Shown here: positions 7,912 through 16,239 of the stretch, in pieces
Layout of the letters: each line of letters opens with the position of its first letter
How positions within the stretch are numbered: position 1 is the first letter of the stretch
NCBI RefSeq assembly: GCF_013426895.1
Contig: NZ_AP023176.1
Span: 186,001 to 250,000 of the forward strand
Source of the DNA: Paraburkholderia largidicola
Lineage (GTDB): Bacteria; Pseudomonadota; Gammaproteobacteria; Burkholderiales; Burkholderiaceae
Length of the DNA: 64,000 nt
Direction of reading: 5' to 3'
Translations under genes and position numbers: made by a program
The notes under the pieces: model-generated
The model's database searches: none
What the model was told of the DNA's origin: nothing
The model's input: only the letters and a program-made list of their open reading frames with translations

Positions 7912-8595
7912 ATGCAATTGTCTATGAACATTCGAAAGATCCTTTCCGTGGTCGGAGCGATGTGGTGGCTCTCTGTTGCATGTGCTTCTAGTCAGGAGAT
8001 CACAGTCTCGCTAGTCCCAGCGTTGCAGCAGCATAGCGCCGCGCTCGACGCGGCTCTACGCGCGCTGCGTGCTGGTATCCAGAAAGACGCGAAAGAGTGC
8101 GCGAGCAATGCGAGCGGAATGGGCGCTGTGGCAATCTATCACGCGGATATTCGCAAAACGATCGAGACGGCTACGCTCGTAGCTTTGGAAGTGACGGGGA
8201 ATTCACAATGTGACGGCGTGCACCCCTCTGTCTATCAATATGGTATTGCGTACAGCATCAAGGATGGGAAGCGCCTGGATTTGAACGCGATATACGCAGT
8301 GGGCCGAAGGGAGGACGGCAGTCTGTTTCTGACGGACACGTCTGTTGGCAGTGTCATGAAGGAATACACGCGAGTGAACGCGGGGAGGCCTCAATGCCTC
8401 GACCCCTCGGCATTTAACAACGACTATTTTATGTCGAAGGCATTCACGATGAGCATCTGGCCGGATGGAAGTCTCGAGCTTTACTTCGATGTTCCGTATG
8501 TAGAGGCCGCGTGCCTGCCACCGATTCGACTGAACGCAGATGTGGTGGCCCATTTCAAGGATGAGAAAAAGGCGTCGATGTATGGACTTCCTTGA
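7912..8595 (+). CDS. Secreted protein, probable immunity protein to the upstream effector
   Basis: This 227-residue protein has an N-terminal signal peptide (hydrophobic stretch ending near VACASS), so it is probably periplasmic. I do not recognise the family with confidence. Segments such as VTGNSQCDGVHPSVYQYGIAYSIKDG and LNADVVAHF recall DUF3298/RsiV-like periplasmic domains known to bind lysozymes. It follows the effector stop by nine bases, in the same orientation and with the same lower GC. That is the layout of toxin-immunity pairs, in which the immunity protein protects the periplasm from the producer's own peptidoglycan hydrolase. The ATG at 7924 (MNIRKIL) is an equally good start. 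Confidence 0.6.
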   Translation: MQLSMNIRKILSVVGAMWWLSVACASSQEITVSLVPALQQHSAALDAALRALRAGIQKDAKECASNASGMGAVAIYHADIRKTIETATLVALEVTGNSQCDGVHPSVYQYGIAYSIKDGKRLDLNAIYAVGRREDGSLFLTDTSVGSVMKEYTRVNAGRPQCLDPSAFNNDYFMSKAFTMSIWPDGSLELYFDVPYVEAACLPPIRLNADVVAHFKDEKKASMYGLP

Positions 8596-8794
8596 TTTCA
8601 GACGGCGGATGGCGGGAATATTCTGGAAGCAGCCCTTTGGCGTGGGTCGGACGTGAAATGAATGATGTGGGTGGCTTGCTGCCGACCGAGTGGGACGGCA
8701 GTCGGCCACAACCTGCCGTTCGGAGGTAACGAAATCGTGCCGTTCCAATGACCGCAACAGTCGGGAACCGGACGTCGGGACGTGAGCGGGGCGG

Positions 8795-8841
8795 GCGCTC
8801 CTGTTCCACCTTCGAATTTGAAGAACACGGAACAGGAGCGC
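8795..8841. repeat. 13-bp perfect inverted repeat between convergent genes
   Basis: Arms GCGCTCCTGTTCC (8795-8807) and GGAACAGGAGCGC (8829-8841) are separated by 21 bases. The element lies just past the pirin stop and 200 bases past the immunity gene stop. There is no T tract, so it is more likely a 3' hairpin or REP-like element than a classical terminator. Confidence 0.6.
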
Positions 8842-8861
8842 TTCTACTGCCTTGGCGACGC

Positions 8862-9755
8862 TTAGGTGGCTGCGGTCCGCTCGTGTGTCGCGACCATCGA
8901 TCCAAAACGCCCGCTGTTGAAATCCTCTACCGCCTCGCGAATTTCTTCGGTCGTGTTCATGACGAAGGGACCATGTGCAACGACAGGTTCGTCGATGGGC
9001 TCACCGCTCAGCACCAGCACGGTTGCCTCGCTGAGGGCATCGAGCCGGACGTCAGTGCCTTCCTGCCCGAGCAGAACCAGTTGTGCGTCGCTGACGACGC
9101 GCTCATCGCCATTGACCCGGACCTGGCCGCGCAGCACGACGAGCGCGAGCGTCCTGCCTGCCGGCAGCGTCAGCGTTGCACCACGTCCCGTGTTGAGCCG
9201 CACGTCCCACACGTCCATCGGCGTGAAGGTGTGCGCCGGACCAGCGTCTCCCGCGTAGTTGCCTGCAATCACCCGCACGTGTCCAGCGCCTTCGGGCAAC
9301 TCGACCGAAGGAATCTGGTTCGCGAGAATCCCCTGATAGCCTGGCGGCGTCATCTTGTCCTTCGCGGGCAAATTGACCCAAAGCTGGACCATTTCGAGCG
9401 TCCCGCCTGTTTTCGCGAACTCGCGCGAATGGAACTCCTCATGCAGAATCCCTGCGCCCGCTGTCATCCATTGCACGTCGCCAGGGCCGATCTTGCCGCC
9501 GCCGCCCGTCGAATCGAGGTGCTCCAGTTCGCCCTGATACACGATCGTCACCGTTTCGAAGCCGCGGTGCGGATGCTGTCCAACGCCCTGACGGCGCGCT
9601 GTCGGCGCAAAGTGTTTCGGGCCCGCATAGTCGAGCATCAGAAAGGGGCTGAGGTGGCGGCCCATCGTCTGATGCGAGAACAGCGTGCGCACCGGAAAGC
9701 CGTCGCCGACCCAATGCGAGTTGGGGTTGCCGTAAGTGCCGAGAATCGTCTTCAT
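8862..9755 (-). CDS. Pirin family protein
   Basis: This 297-residue bicupin protein has the pirin metal site HPH (H61, H63), then H105 and E107 in the segment GILHEEF. FETVTIVYQGELEHLDS and the C-terminal pirin domain (GPFVMNTTEEI) are typical. Bacterial pirins act as quercetinases or redox-sensing cofactors in the cytoplasm; the function cannot be chosen here. The start has an AGGAA ribosome site about eight bases upstream. The neighbouring isochorismatase-fold gene and LysR regulator are frequent companions of pirin genes in Burkholderiales, though here a porin lies between. Confidence 0.92.
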   Translation of the reverse strand: MKTILGTYGNPNSHWVGDGFPVRTLFSHQTMGRHLSPFLMLDYAGPKHFAPTARRQGVGQHPHRGFETVTIVYQGELEHLDSTGGGGKIGPGDVQWMTAGAGILHEEFHSREFAKTGGTLEMVQLWVNLPAKDKMTPPGYQGILANQIPSVELPEGAGHVRVIAGNYAGDAGPAHTFTPMDVWDVRLNTGRGATLTLPAGRTLALVVLRGQVRVNGDERVVSDAQLVLLGQEGTDVRLDALSEATVLVLSGEPIDEPVVAHGPFVMNTTEEIREAVEDFNSGRFGSMVATHERTAAT

Positions 9756-9894
9756 CGTCGAATGTTCCTGTTGAAAGGCCAGGCGGCCTTGTTTGCATGG
9801 ATACAGAGTAGTGGCGGGACGATGACGGCAGTAGTGGCCGGGAGCCAACTTCTGTGTCCCACTGATAGAACGATGAGACGGGCGCGATGCAGGA

Positions 9895-11013
9895 TCAGAA
9901 CCGGGTCTGCAACCCGATGCGTGCCAGTGACTGTGAACGGTTGCTGGCCGCCGCGCCGGGTTGAAGCAGTCCATTGATCCATGCTTGAGTGGTTTGGGCG
10001 TCGCCGCTCGCGCGCTGATAGACAGCCTCGACGTACGCCATCGTCCGCTTCGAGAAGTGGTACTGCACGGCTGTGGCGATCTGGTGCGCCTGATTGTTAT
10101 CGAGCACCTCGTTTCCCTTCATGTACTGGTAGTCGAGCCCTGCCGACCAGGGGCCGGAGACCGTCCAGTACGCACCCGCCTTGTAGACGTCGATCCTTGC
10201 TCCACTCGCCGTATTCTTCGTATTCGTATAGAGCAGCATGGCGAGCACGCTGCCGAACCGGTAGTGCACGCCAGCTCCAAAATTGCGGATGCCGTCGTGA
10301 CCGTCACCCAGTTCGGGATATCTGGCTTCGATGTACGCGACGCCGACTCCCAGCGGGCCGCTATCGTAGTTCATCCCTGCGCTGATGGTCGAATTGGCGG
10401 AAAACGAACCTGCAACGCCACCGAAGCCATACAGCACGCCAAAACTGAATCCCGCGAACGATGGGCTGCGATACTTGACCGAATTCGCCACACGCGTGGC
10501 GCCGGCGAGGCGGTCGAAATCGAATGAGCCGGTCGGATTTTGCGGAATGCCCAGCGCGCTAAACGGCCCCTGGCGAAAATCATAGAGGCCGCCAAACAGG
10601 AACGCGCCGTCGAAGAGCCCGAGCGTCAACGTGTCGAACATGAAGTCGTACTGGTTGCCGAACGTGACGGTGCCAAGCCGCTCATCGGACAGACCCACAT
10701 AGGCAGTGCGATTGAAGATCTGGTTCGCGCCCGGAATGGTCGTGCCGTTGCCCAGGTCGAACTGCGAAGTCAGATTGAAGATGGCCTTCGTTCCGCCCCC
10801 GAGCACCTCGCTTCCGCTGAACGTCAACGTGTTTGGCGCATAGATTCCGCTGTCGAATAGCGTCACTGCGCCACCATGCTGGTTGTTCACATACGTCACG
10901 CCGCCGTCGATCATGCCCTGCAAGGTGACGCTGCTCTGGGCATACAGATTGGTGTGGACGCATGCCGCGATCACGCAGCCTGCGAGGCCTATTGGCGCGG
11001 TCTGTTTCTTCAT
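9895..11013 (-). CDS. Gram-negative porin
   Basis: This 372-residue outer-membrane porin is unrelated in detail to the one at 1271-2296. Its signal peptide ends near NLYA-QSS and is followed by SSVTLQGMIDGGVTYV. Later come IFNRTAYVGLSDERLGTVTFGNQY, the loop region with FSALGIPQNPTGSFDFDRL, and a terminal QTRF with the phenylalanine used for outer-membrane assembly. It stands alone between the pirin gene and the isochorismatase-fold gene, each on the same strand, with gaps of about 115-140 bases, so co-transcription is possible but unproven. Confidence 0.92.
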   Translation of the reverse strand: MKKQTAPIGLAGCVIAACVHTNLYAQSSVTLQGMIDGGVTYVNNQHGGAVTLFDSGIYAPNTLTFSGSEVLGGGTKAIFNLTSQFDLGNGTTIPGANQIFNRTAYVGLSDERLGTVTFGNQYDFMFDTLTLGLFDGAFLFGGLYDFRQGPFSALGIPQNPTGSFDFDRLAGATRVANSVKYRSPSFAGFSFGVLYGFGGVAGSFSANSTISAGMNYDSGPLGVGVAYIEARYPELGDGHDGIRNFGAGVHYRFGSVLAMLLYTNTKNTASGARIDVYKAGAYWTVSGPWSAGLDYQYMKGNEVLDNNQAHQIATAVQYHFSKRTMAYVEAVYQRASGDAQTTQAWINGLLQPGAAASNRSQSLARIGLQTRF

Positions 11014-11128
11014 GATGCACACTGTACTGTCGTCGAGGCCATGTTCATTGCGTGTTGGTGCCGGACATTCGCCGGACATGGCAAATGCGCGCGGACGGGG
11101 ACCAACAACCGGCCGCGCGCTTGACGCA

Positions 11129-11767
11129 TCAGCTCTTGTCGTACGAGAACTGGATGCCGGCCGTGCCGCCCGTCTGGATGAACAGGTCGATGAACGCCGG
11201 GACGGTCTCGCTGCGTGCCCAGTCGCGTTGCAGCTCGCAGAACATCTGGGCAACGCTGATCATCTTGCCGCCAGCCTGTTCGATACGACGCAGCGCGGCT
11301 TCATGTGCCGCGACGGATGTGCCGCCGACCGCGTCGACGACGACATAGACTTCGTAGCCTTCGGCCAGCGCATCCAGTGCGGGGAACGTCAGGCACGCTT
11401 CCGTCCAGAGTGCGGTCATGATCAACTTCTTGCGGCCGGTTGCTTCGACAGCCTTGCGGAATTCGACGTCTTCCCACGAGTTGATGCTGGTGCGGTCGTA
11501 AGTCGGATAGTCGCCGAGCGCCGCGCGCAGTTGCGGGATGGGCGGCTTGTTGAGACCGGTTTTCACGTTGACCGTCGAATGGACGATCGGCAGCTCGTAG
11601 GCAATTGCCGCCTTTGAGGCACCGACGATGTTGTTGATCAACAGCTGACGGTCCATCGATGCGATGGAATTCACCTGGACCGGCTGATAATCGATGACGA
11701 TGAATGCCGCGTTCTGCGGCGTCAGAAGATGATCGTTCGCGGGGTCGCGAATCGGTTCGCTTGCCAT
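11129..11767 (-). CDS. Isochorismatase-fold hydrolase (YcaC-like)
   Basis: This 212-residue cytoplasmic cysteine hydrolase of the isochorismatase superfamily resembles Escherichia coli YcaC. Visible features are the catalytic aspartate D26 (FIVIDYQ) and the nucleophile C125 in TALWTEACLTFPAL, followed by GYEVYVVVDAVGG. The physiological substrate of this branch is not established. The start is supported by a strong GGAGG site. It is transcribed away from a LysR gene, with two matching dyads in the shared promoter region, so it is the most likely target of that regulator. Confidence 0.88.
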   Translation of the reverse strand: MASEPIRDPANDHLLTPQNAAFIVIDYQPVQVNSIASMDRQLLINNIVGASKAAIAYELPIVHSTVNVKTGLNKPPIPQLRAALGDYPTYDRTSINSWEDVEFRKAVEATGRKKLIMTALWTEACLTFPALDALAEGYEVYVVVDAVGGTSVAAHEAALRRIEQAGGKMISVAQMFCELQRDWARSETVPAFIDLFIQTGGTAGIQFSYDKS

Positions 11768-11903
11768 GTTTGCCTCCGAAATACTGCGGAAAGTGGAAGG
11801 GGATCGATCCCGGTGATCCGACGCGTGATGCATCCGATCTGCATGCCACGGCAATGCTATGCGGTCGACGAACCCGCCTCCAGTCCCAGAAAAATGCCGA
11901 CTG

Positions 11904-11921
11904 TGTTCTATGAGCGGAACA
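11904..11921. promoter_or_regulatory. Dyad TGTTC-N8-GAACA, putative LysR operator 1
   Basis: An 18-base inverted repeat in the divergent promoter between the isochorismatase-fold gene and the LysR gene. The same arms and spacing recur 61 bases further at 11965-11982. Confidence 0.6.
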
Positions 11922-11964
11922 ATGGTGGTCCCGTGCGGGCTTCAATGCTCTAAGATGCCGCTAT

Positions 11965-11982
11965 TGTTCTGCCGAAGGAACA
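11965..11982. promoter_or_regulatory. Dyad TGTTC-N8-GAACA, putative LysR operator 2
   Basis: This repeat overlaps the ribosome site (AAGGA) of the LysR gene starting at 11986, a position suited to autorepression. Confidence 0.6.
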
Positions 11983-11985
11983 GTC

Positions 11986-12882
11986 ATGGACGACCTGAAC
12001 GACATCTATTATTTCGTGAAAGTGGTCGACAACCACGGCTTCACGCAGGCGGGGCGGGCGCTCAACATGCCCAAGTCCAAGCTGAGCCGGCGCATCGCCG
12101 AACTCGAAGCCAGGTATGGCGTTCGTCTTCTCAACCGGTCCACGCGGCATTTCTCGATGACGGACACGGGACGGGAGTTCTACGAGCGCTGTGTCGCGGT
12201 GCTCGTGGAAGCCGATGCCGCCCGCGAGGTGATGGAGCGAAGGCTCTCCGAGCCTCAAGGCGTGGTGCGGATGAGCTGCCCCACGACGCTTCTCGCGTAC
12301 CGCATCGGCAATCTGGTTGCCGACTTCATGACGCAATACCCGAAGGTGCAGATCCTTCTCGATGCAACGAATCGACGGGTCGACGTGCTGGGCGAAGGTC
12401 TGGATCTCGCGCTGCGAGTGCGTTTCCCACCGCTCGAAGATAGCGGGCTCGTCATGCGTGTCCTGTCGGGAAGTCCGCAGCGTCTCGTTGCCGCACCGGC
12501 GCTCATGGAGCGGCACGGGACAGTCGCGCATCCCGCCGATCTCGCCGGCATGCCGAGCCTCGATTGGGGGCCGCAGCGCGATCATGCATGGGCGCTTGTC
12601 GGCCCGGACGGTGCGGAAGCGCGGGTGAGTCACGCGCCTCGCTATATCACTGACGATATGACCGTGCTTCGCCAGGCGGCGATCAAAGGCGTGGGCGTCG
12701 TGCAGTTACCGTACATGGTCGTCGAGGATGCGCTCGCAAAAGGCACGCTGGTCGACGTGATACCTGGCTGGAAACCCAAAGGGGGGCTGGTTCACGCGGT
12801 CTTTCCGTCACGGAGGGGTCTATTGCCCGCGGTGCGTCAGCTGATTGATTATCTCGCCGAACATATACAGAAAGACGAGTGA
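11986..12882 (+). CDS. LysR-family transcriptional regulator
   Basis: This 298-residue protein has an N-terminal winged helix-turn-helix (residues 1-60, GFTQAGRALNMPKSKLSRRIAEL) and a substrate-binding regulatory domain from about 90 onward (DATNRRVDVLGEGLDLALRV). It belongs to the AaeR/YafC-like branch of LysR proteins. It is divergent from the isochorismatase-fold gene, and two TGTTC-N8-GAACA dyads occupy the shared control region. A third GTTC-N8-GAAC dyad lies just past its stop, before the PQQ-propeller gene. The inducer is unknown. Confidence 0.93.
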   Translation: MDDLNDIYYFVKVVDNHGFTQAGRALNMPKSKLSRRIAELEARYGVRLLNRSTRHFSMTDTGREFYERCVAVLVEADAAREVMERRLSEPQGVVRMSCPTTLLAYRIGNLVADFMTQYPKVQILLDATNRRVDVLGEGLDLALRVRFPPLEDSGLVMRVLSGSPQRLVAAPALMERHGTVAHPADLAGMPSLDWGPQRDHAWALVGPDGAEARVSHAPRYITDDMTVLRQAAIKGVGVVQLPYMVVEDALAKGTLVDVIPGWKPKGGLVHAVFPSRRGLLPAVRQLIDYLAEHIQKDE

Positions 12883-13230
12883 CGCTTCGTCGTGAAATGA
12901 CCGGCTGAGGCGCGCATCCTGATCGTTCCTCCGATAGAACACTGTGTACGGCCGGGCGATCTACCGTGGCATCCGTCCAGTTCTCTAATCTTCGTTCATC
13001 GAGCGAGCCGAGCTTCCCGGTGACGAAGATTATTGACGCGTATGGCAACCCGCGCGCGTACCGCCATTCGACGGGTTTGTGGCTGCCTCGTTCGTGACGC
13101 CGGGCGTGATTTGGTCTTTGTTGTAGTTGAAGCAACGAGGCCTATGCTGTTATTAACGCTCTCCGTCCGCCCTTCGAAGTCACGATGTCAATCGTGATAG
13201 CTCACGCAGTCAACCGACCCGGAGAAGGAA
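12883..13230. other. Intergenic region with a third LysR-like dyad
   Basis: No gene is seen. The region contains a dyad at 12924-12941 and the leader of the PQQ-propeller gene, with the ribosome site GAGAAGGAA just before 13231. Confidence 0.5.
12924..12941. promoter_or_regulatory. Dyad GTTC-N8-GAAC, possible third LysR operator
   Basis: It has the same arm sequence and eight-base spacer as the two dyads upstream of the LysR gene at 11986. Only the outermost base pair differs. It lies about 300 bases before the PQQ-propeller start. Confidence 0.4.
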
Positions 13231-14808
13231 ATGAAACAGGCGTTCAACAGGAAAGGCGATCATCGGCCGTCGCAACTGCGCTTGCGCAATACGGCAATCA
13301 TGGCAGCCGCTGCCCTGATGGCGGGTGTCATGCCCGCGTCTTCCGCCGTGGCACAAGGCACGGGGGACTGGCCGATGGGCGGGCAGAATCTGCACAACAC
13401 GCGTAGCGCGCAGGACGAGCACGCCATTGCGCTAAACAATGTGGCGAAGCTTGCGCCGCGCTGGTCGGTCGAGACGGATGGCAACGTTTCCGCCACGCCG
13501 ACGGTGGTCGATGGGGTTGTCTACGTGCCGGACTTCGGCGGCTCGCTGTGGGCCGTTGATGCCGCAAGCGGACAGGTGAAATGGCACAAGAAGGTAAGCG
13601 ACTATAGTCAGATTCCCAATGACGCTTCGCGCACCAGCCCCGCTTACTGGAAGGGGACGCTCGTGATTGGCCAGGGCACGCAGATCGCCAACAATCCGAC
13701 GGGCGCTTACGTGTTGGGCGTCAAGGCCGAAGACGGCTCGCCGTTGTGGCGCACCCAGGTGGAAACGGACCCGAGCGCCATCATCACCGCCTCGCCTGTC
13801 ATCGACGACGGCGTGATCTATGTCGGGATATCGTCGCGGGCCGAGGCGCTCAAGGACAAGCCCACATATCGCGGGAGCGTCGTGTCGCTTGACGCGACCA
13901 CGGGCAAACTGCTGTGGCAAACATACATGGTGCCCGAGGGCTATACGGGCGGTTCGGTCTGGGGCAACACACCCGTCGTCGATCATCAGACGGGCCTGCT
14001 GTACGTCACGACCGGCAACAATTTTTCCGTGCCGGAGGGTGTTTGCCGCTATCCGGGGCAAAGCAATTGCAAGCCGGACGTGGCGACCAATCACATCGAC
14101 AGCTTCGTTGCGCTCAACCTGAAGACGGGCAAGATCGCGTGGGCCACCCGCACGCTGGCAGCCGACATGTCGACGAACTATGACCACGACGATGGCCCGG
14201 ACTACGACTTCGGTTCGGGGCCCAACCTCTATACGACCACTGTCGCCGGTCACAGGCGCACGCTGCTTGGCGCTGGCGCGAAGAGTGGCGTCTACTGGGC
14301 GCTCGATCCAAAGACAGGCAAGGTCGTATGGCATACGCAGGTCGGTCCCGGGAGTCTGCTGGGCGGCATGCTCTGGGGAACTGCCGCCGACGGCAAGCGC
14401 ATTTACGTGTCGATCGGCAACCTGAATCACGAGTCCATCTCCGTCAACTCGCCACCGGGCAAGACGAGGACCAAGGGCGGCGTGTGGGCAGCGATAGATG
14501 CCGCAACGGGCAAGGTGCTGTGGCGCACCGCCGATCCGCAGGACATGATGGACACCATGGCCATGTCCGAAGCTAACGGCATCGTCTATGCCGGCTCGCT
14601 CGCAGGTAGTGGCGCGAACATGTATGCGCTCGATGCCGCTACTGGCGAAATAAAGTGGAGCTTCGAGAGTGGCGGCGCGGTCGTGTCCGGTGCGGCGATC
14701 GTCGACGGAACGGTCTACTGGGGCTCTGGCTATCACACCAAGGTTCTCGGGCTGCCGTATGCCGGCGACAACCACAAGCTCTATGCATTCGCGGTAGCGA
14801 AGCAGTAA
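13231..14808 (+). CDS. Secreted PQQ-binding-like beta-propeller protein
   Basis: This 525-residue protein has a long signal peptide (cleavage near SSAVAQ) followed by repeated propeller blades of the type GxLYALDAxTGKxxW, for example SLWAVDAASGQVKWH, SLDATTGKLLWQT, ALDPKTGKVVWHT and ALDAATGEIKWSF. It resembles the propeller part of polyvinyl-alcohol dehydrogenase and other periplasmic quinoprotein dehydrogenases. No CxxCH haem motif is present, so electrons would have to leave through a separate cytochrome if it is an enzyme. A scaffold or binding role is also possible. The ribosome site is GAGAAGGAA. Confidence 0.82.
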   Translation: MKQAFNRKGDHRPSQLRLRNTAIMAAAALMAGVMPASSAVAQGTGDWPMGGQNLHNTRSAQDEHAIALNNVAKLAPRWSVETDGNVSATPTVVDGVVYVPDFGGSLWAVDAASGQVKWHKKVSDYSQIPNDASRTSPAYWKGTLVIGQGTQIANNPTGAYVLGVKAEDGSPLWRTQVETDPSAIITASPVIDDGVIYVGISSRAEALKDKPTYRGSVVSLDATTGKLLWQTYMVPEGYTGGSVWGNTPVVDHQTGLLYVTTGNNFSVPEGVCRYPGQSNCKPDVATNHIDSFVALNLKTGKIAWATRTLAADMSTNYDHDDGPDYDFGSGPNLYTTTVAGHRRTLLGAGAKSGVYWALDPKTGKVVWHTQVGPGSLLGGMLWGTAADGKRIYVSIGNLNHESISVNSPPGKTRTKGGVWAAIDAATGKVLWRTADPQDMMDTMAMSEANGIVYAGSLAGSGANMYALDAATGEIKWSFESGGAVVSGAAIVDGTVYWGSGYHTKVLGLPYAGDNHKLYAFAVAKQ

Positions 14809-14911
14809 GTCCACTTTGGCGGATGTCCCGGCGTCACTCGCGTCAACTGATATAAGTGCTCGAAGGAATGCAGGCGCGGTATCGTCGACGCGGGTGGCAC
14901 TGACGCTTGCG

Positions 14912-15319
14912 TCATGCAATGCGCACTGTCGTGTCGATGCGCGTGCCTCGCTTGATGAACAGCGTGACCGGCGTCTTTTCGCAGATTTCGGCCAGGCGCG
15001 CGCGTGGCGCCTCTTCAAGCGGCCCTTCAATCGCCACATCGCGGCGGATGTACTGGTTCCCGTCGTGATCGGCGTGCAGGCTGACCTCGACGGCGATCGT
15101 GGTGGCCGGCCATGTCTTGCGCTGCATGTACATGCGCAGCGTGGCGGCTGTGCACGCGGCAAGCCCGGACAGCACGAACGCGAATGGCGCGGGGCCACGA
15201 TCCTCGCCCCCTTCGTGGGGACCTTCGTCGCCCGTCAGCGGGTGAAGGCCAGCCTCGATGGCGACGAGGTAGTTGGGCGCGTCGGCCGCAAGGCGAGCAG
15301 TGGCAGAGGCAAGTGGCAT
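14912..15319 (-). CDS. OsmC family protein
   Basis: This 135-residue protein has the OsmC fold marks: GPAPFAFVLSGLAACTAATLRMYMQRK with the redox cysteine C56, and a later ICEKTPVTLFIKRGTRIDTTV segment carrying the second cysteine a few residues from its usual place. OsmC/Ohr proteins reduce organic or fatty-acid hydroperoxides in the cytoplasm using thiols. The start is supported by GAGGAG. It is convergent with the PQQ-propeller gene and transcribed alone. Confidence 0.88.
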   Translation of the reverse strand: MPLASATARLAADAPNYLVAIEAGLHPLTGDEGPHEGGEDRGPAPFAFVLSGLAACTAATLRMYMQRKTWPATTIAVEVSLHADHDGNQYIRRDVAIEGPLEEAPRARLAEICEKTPVTLFIKRGTRIDTTVRIA

Positions 15320-15614
15320 GGGTAACTCCTCGGAGTGGCGCGATCTCGCGCGCTGGATAAGTTGAATGGCATGATTCTGCGCGCTTCGCCGGGCACATGC
15401 GGTGCACCGGCTTCTGGCGCGCAAGTGCGGCAATGCCATGCCATCATACTGGGCCAGTCGCTGCCCAGAGTGCATTGGTCAGGCGATTACATCGGTCGTC
15501 GGAATGCTGTCGATTACGAAGGCGCCGGTTTTAATGAACGTCAAAGTGCTGCCGACGGCTGGGCTTCCCTCGACGAATTGTTCTCACCAGGCGAGACGGG
15601 CAAGCGGCGTTCTA

Positions 15615-15975
15615 AGGCCTTGCAAGAGCGTGGAAATGCAGAACTATCAGTTCAACTGCCATGGTGTCGAACAGGGACAGTGTTATACGACGTCATCCGC
15701 GATCGTGCGTGATGCCGCCACGTTTCCTGCGCCGGCCCGCGACCCCGAACTCTACCTGTCACCCTACCACGACGTCGGGCGAGTATCCGTCTCAGGCGTG
15801 GATCGAGCGCAATGGTAAGCTCGTTTCCACACTCGATCTGGTTAGCCGGGGTGTCTTTACGGTGCTGACTGGCGCGGGAGGCAAGGCGTGCCCCGAAGCG
15901 GCGCGTGTGCGATGAATTCGGCGTCACGGTTAACGCAGGACGCGCTTCTTGGTGCTGGGACGTCTTATGCCTCGC
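15615..15975 (+). pseudogene. Decayed FAD-dependent aromatic monooxygenase fragment (TfdB/MhpA-like C-terminus)
   Basis: Three frames read in turn give the C-terminal part of a phenol/2,4-dichlorophenol-type flavin hydroxylase. First comes EMQNYQFNCHGVEQGQCYT with RDPELYL (about 15618-15765), then SQAWIERNGKLVSTLDLVSRG with VFTVLTGAGGKA (15770-15900), then CDEFGVTVNAG (about 15905-15940). Frame changes occur near 15765 and 15905, and the FAD-binding N-terminus is absent. It is a relic of an aromatic hydroxylation gene. The flanks (15320-15614 and 15976-16239) hold nothing I can assign. Confidence 0.6.
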
Positions 15976-16239
15976 GCGCTGAATTCAGCGTTGGGGCTTT
16001 GTGGCGCGGGCGATGGCGGAGACGTTCAAATGTCCGAAACACTCCCACAGCAGCCATCGACGTCAGGACAACCTGAACGGCTCAGAAGGATCGGGTTCTG
16101 CCAACCGCATCGCACAGCAGTCGGCCAAATCCGGCCCTTCGGATATGCCGCTCACTGGTCGTTTAAAGGTCAGCTTTAACTTCGCAAGCAACCGCTCACC
16201 CAACTCGAAGTGAGCGGCCTCCTCGCCGCAGCTGCATGT

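Noticed and set aside
8748..9977. 409-codon open frame on the plus strand
   Set aside because: It is antisense to pirin, whose metal ligands and family motifs are clear.
13432..15198. 588-codon open frame on the minus strand
   Set aside because: It lies antisense to the PQQ-propeller gene, which has a signal peptide, clear blades and a ribosome site; the antisense product shows no motif.
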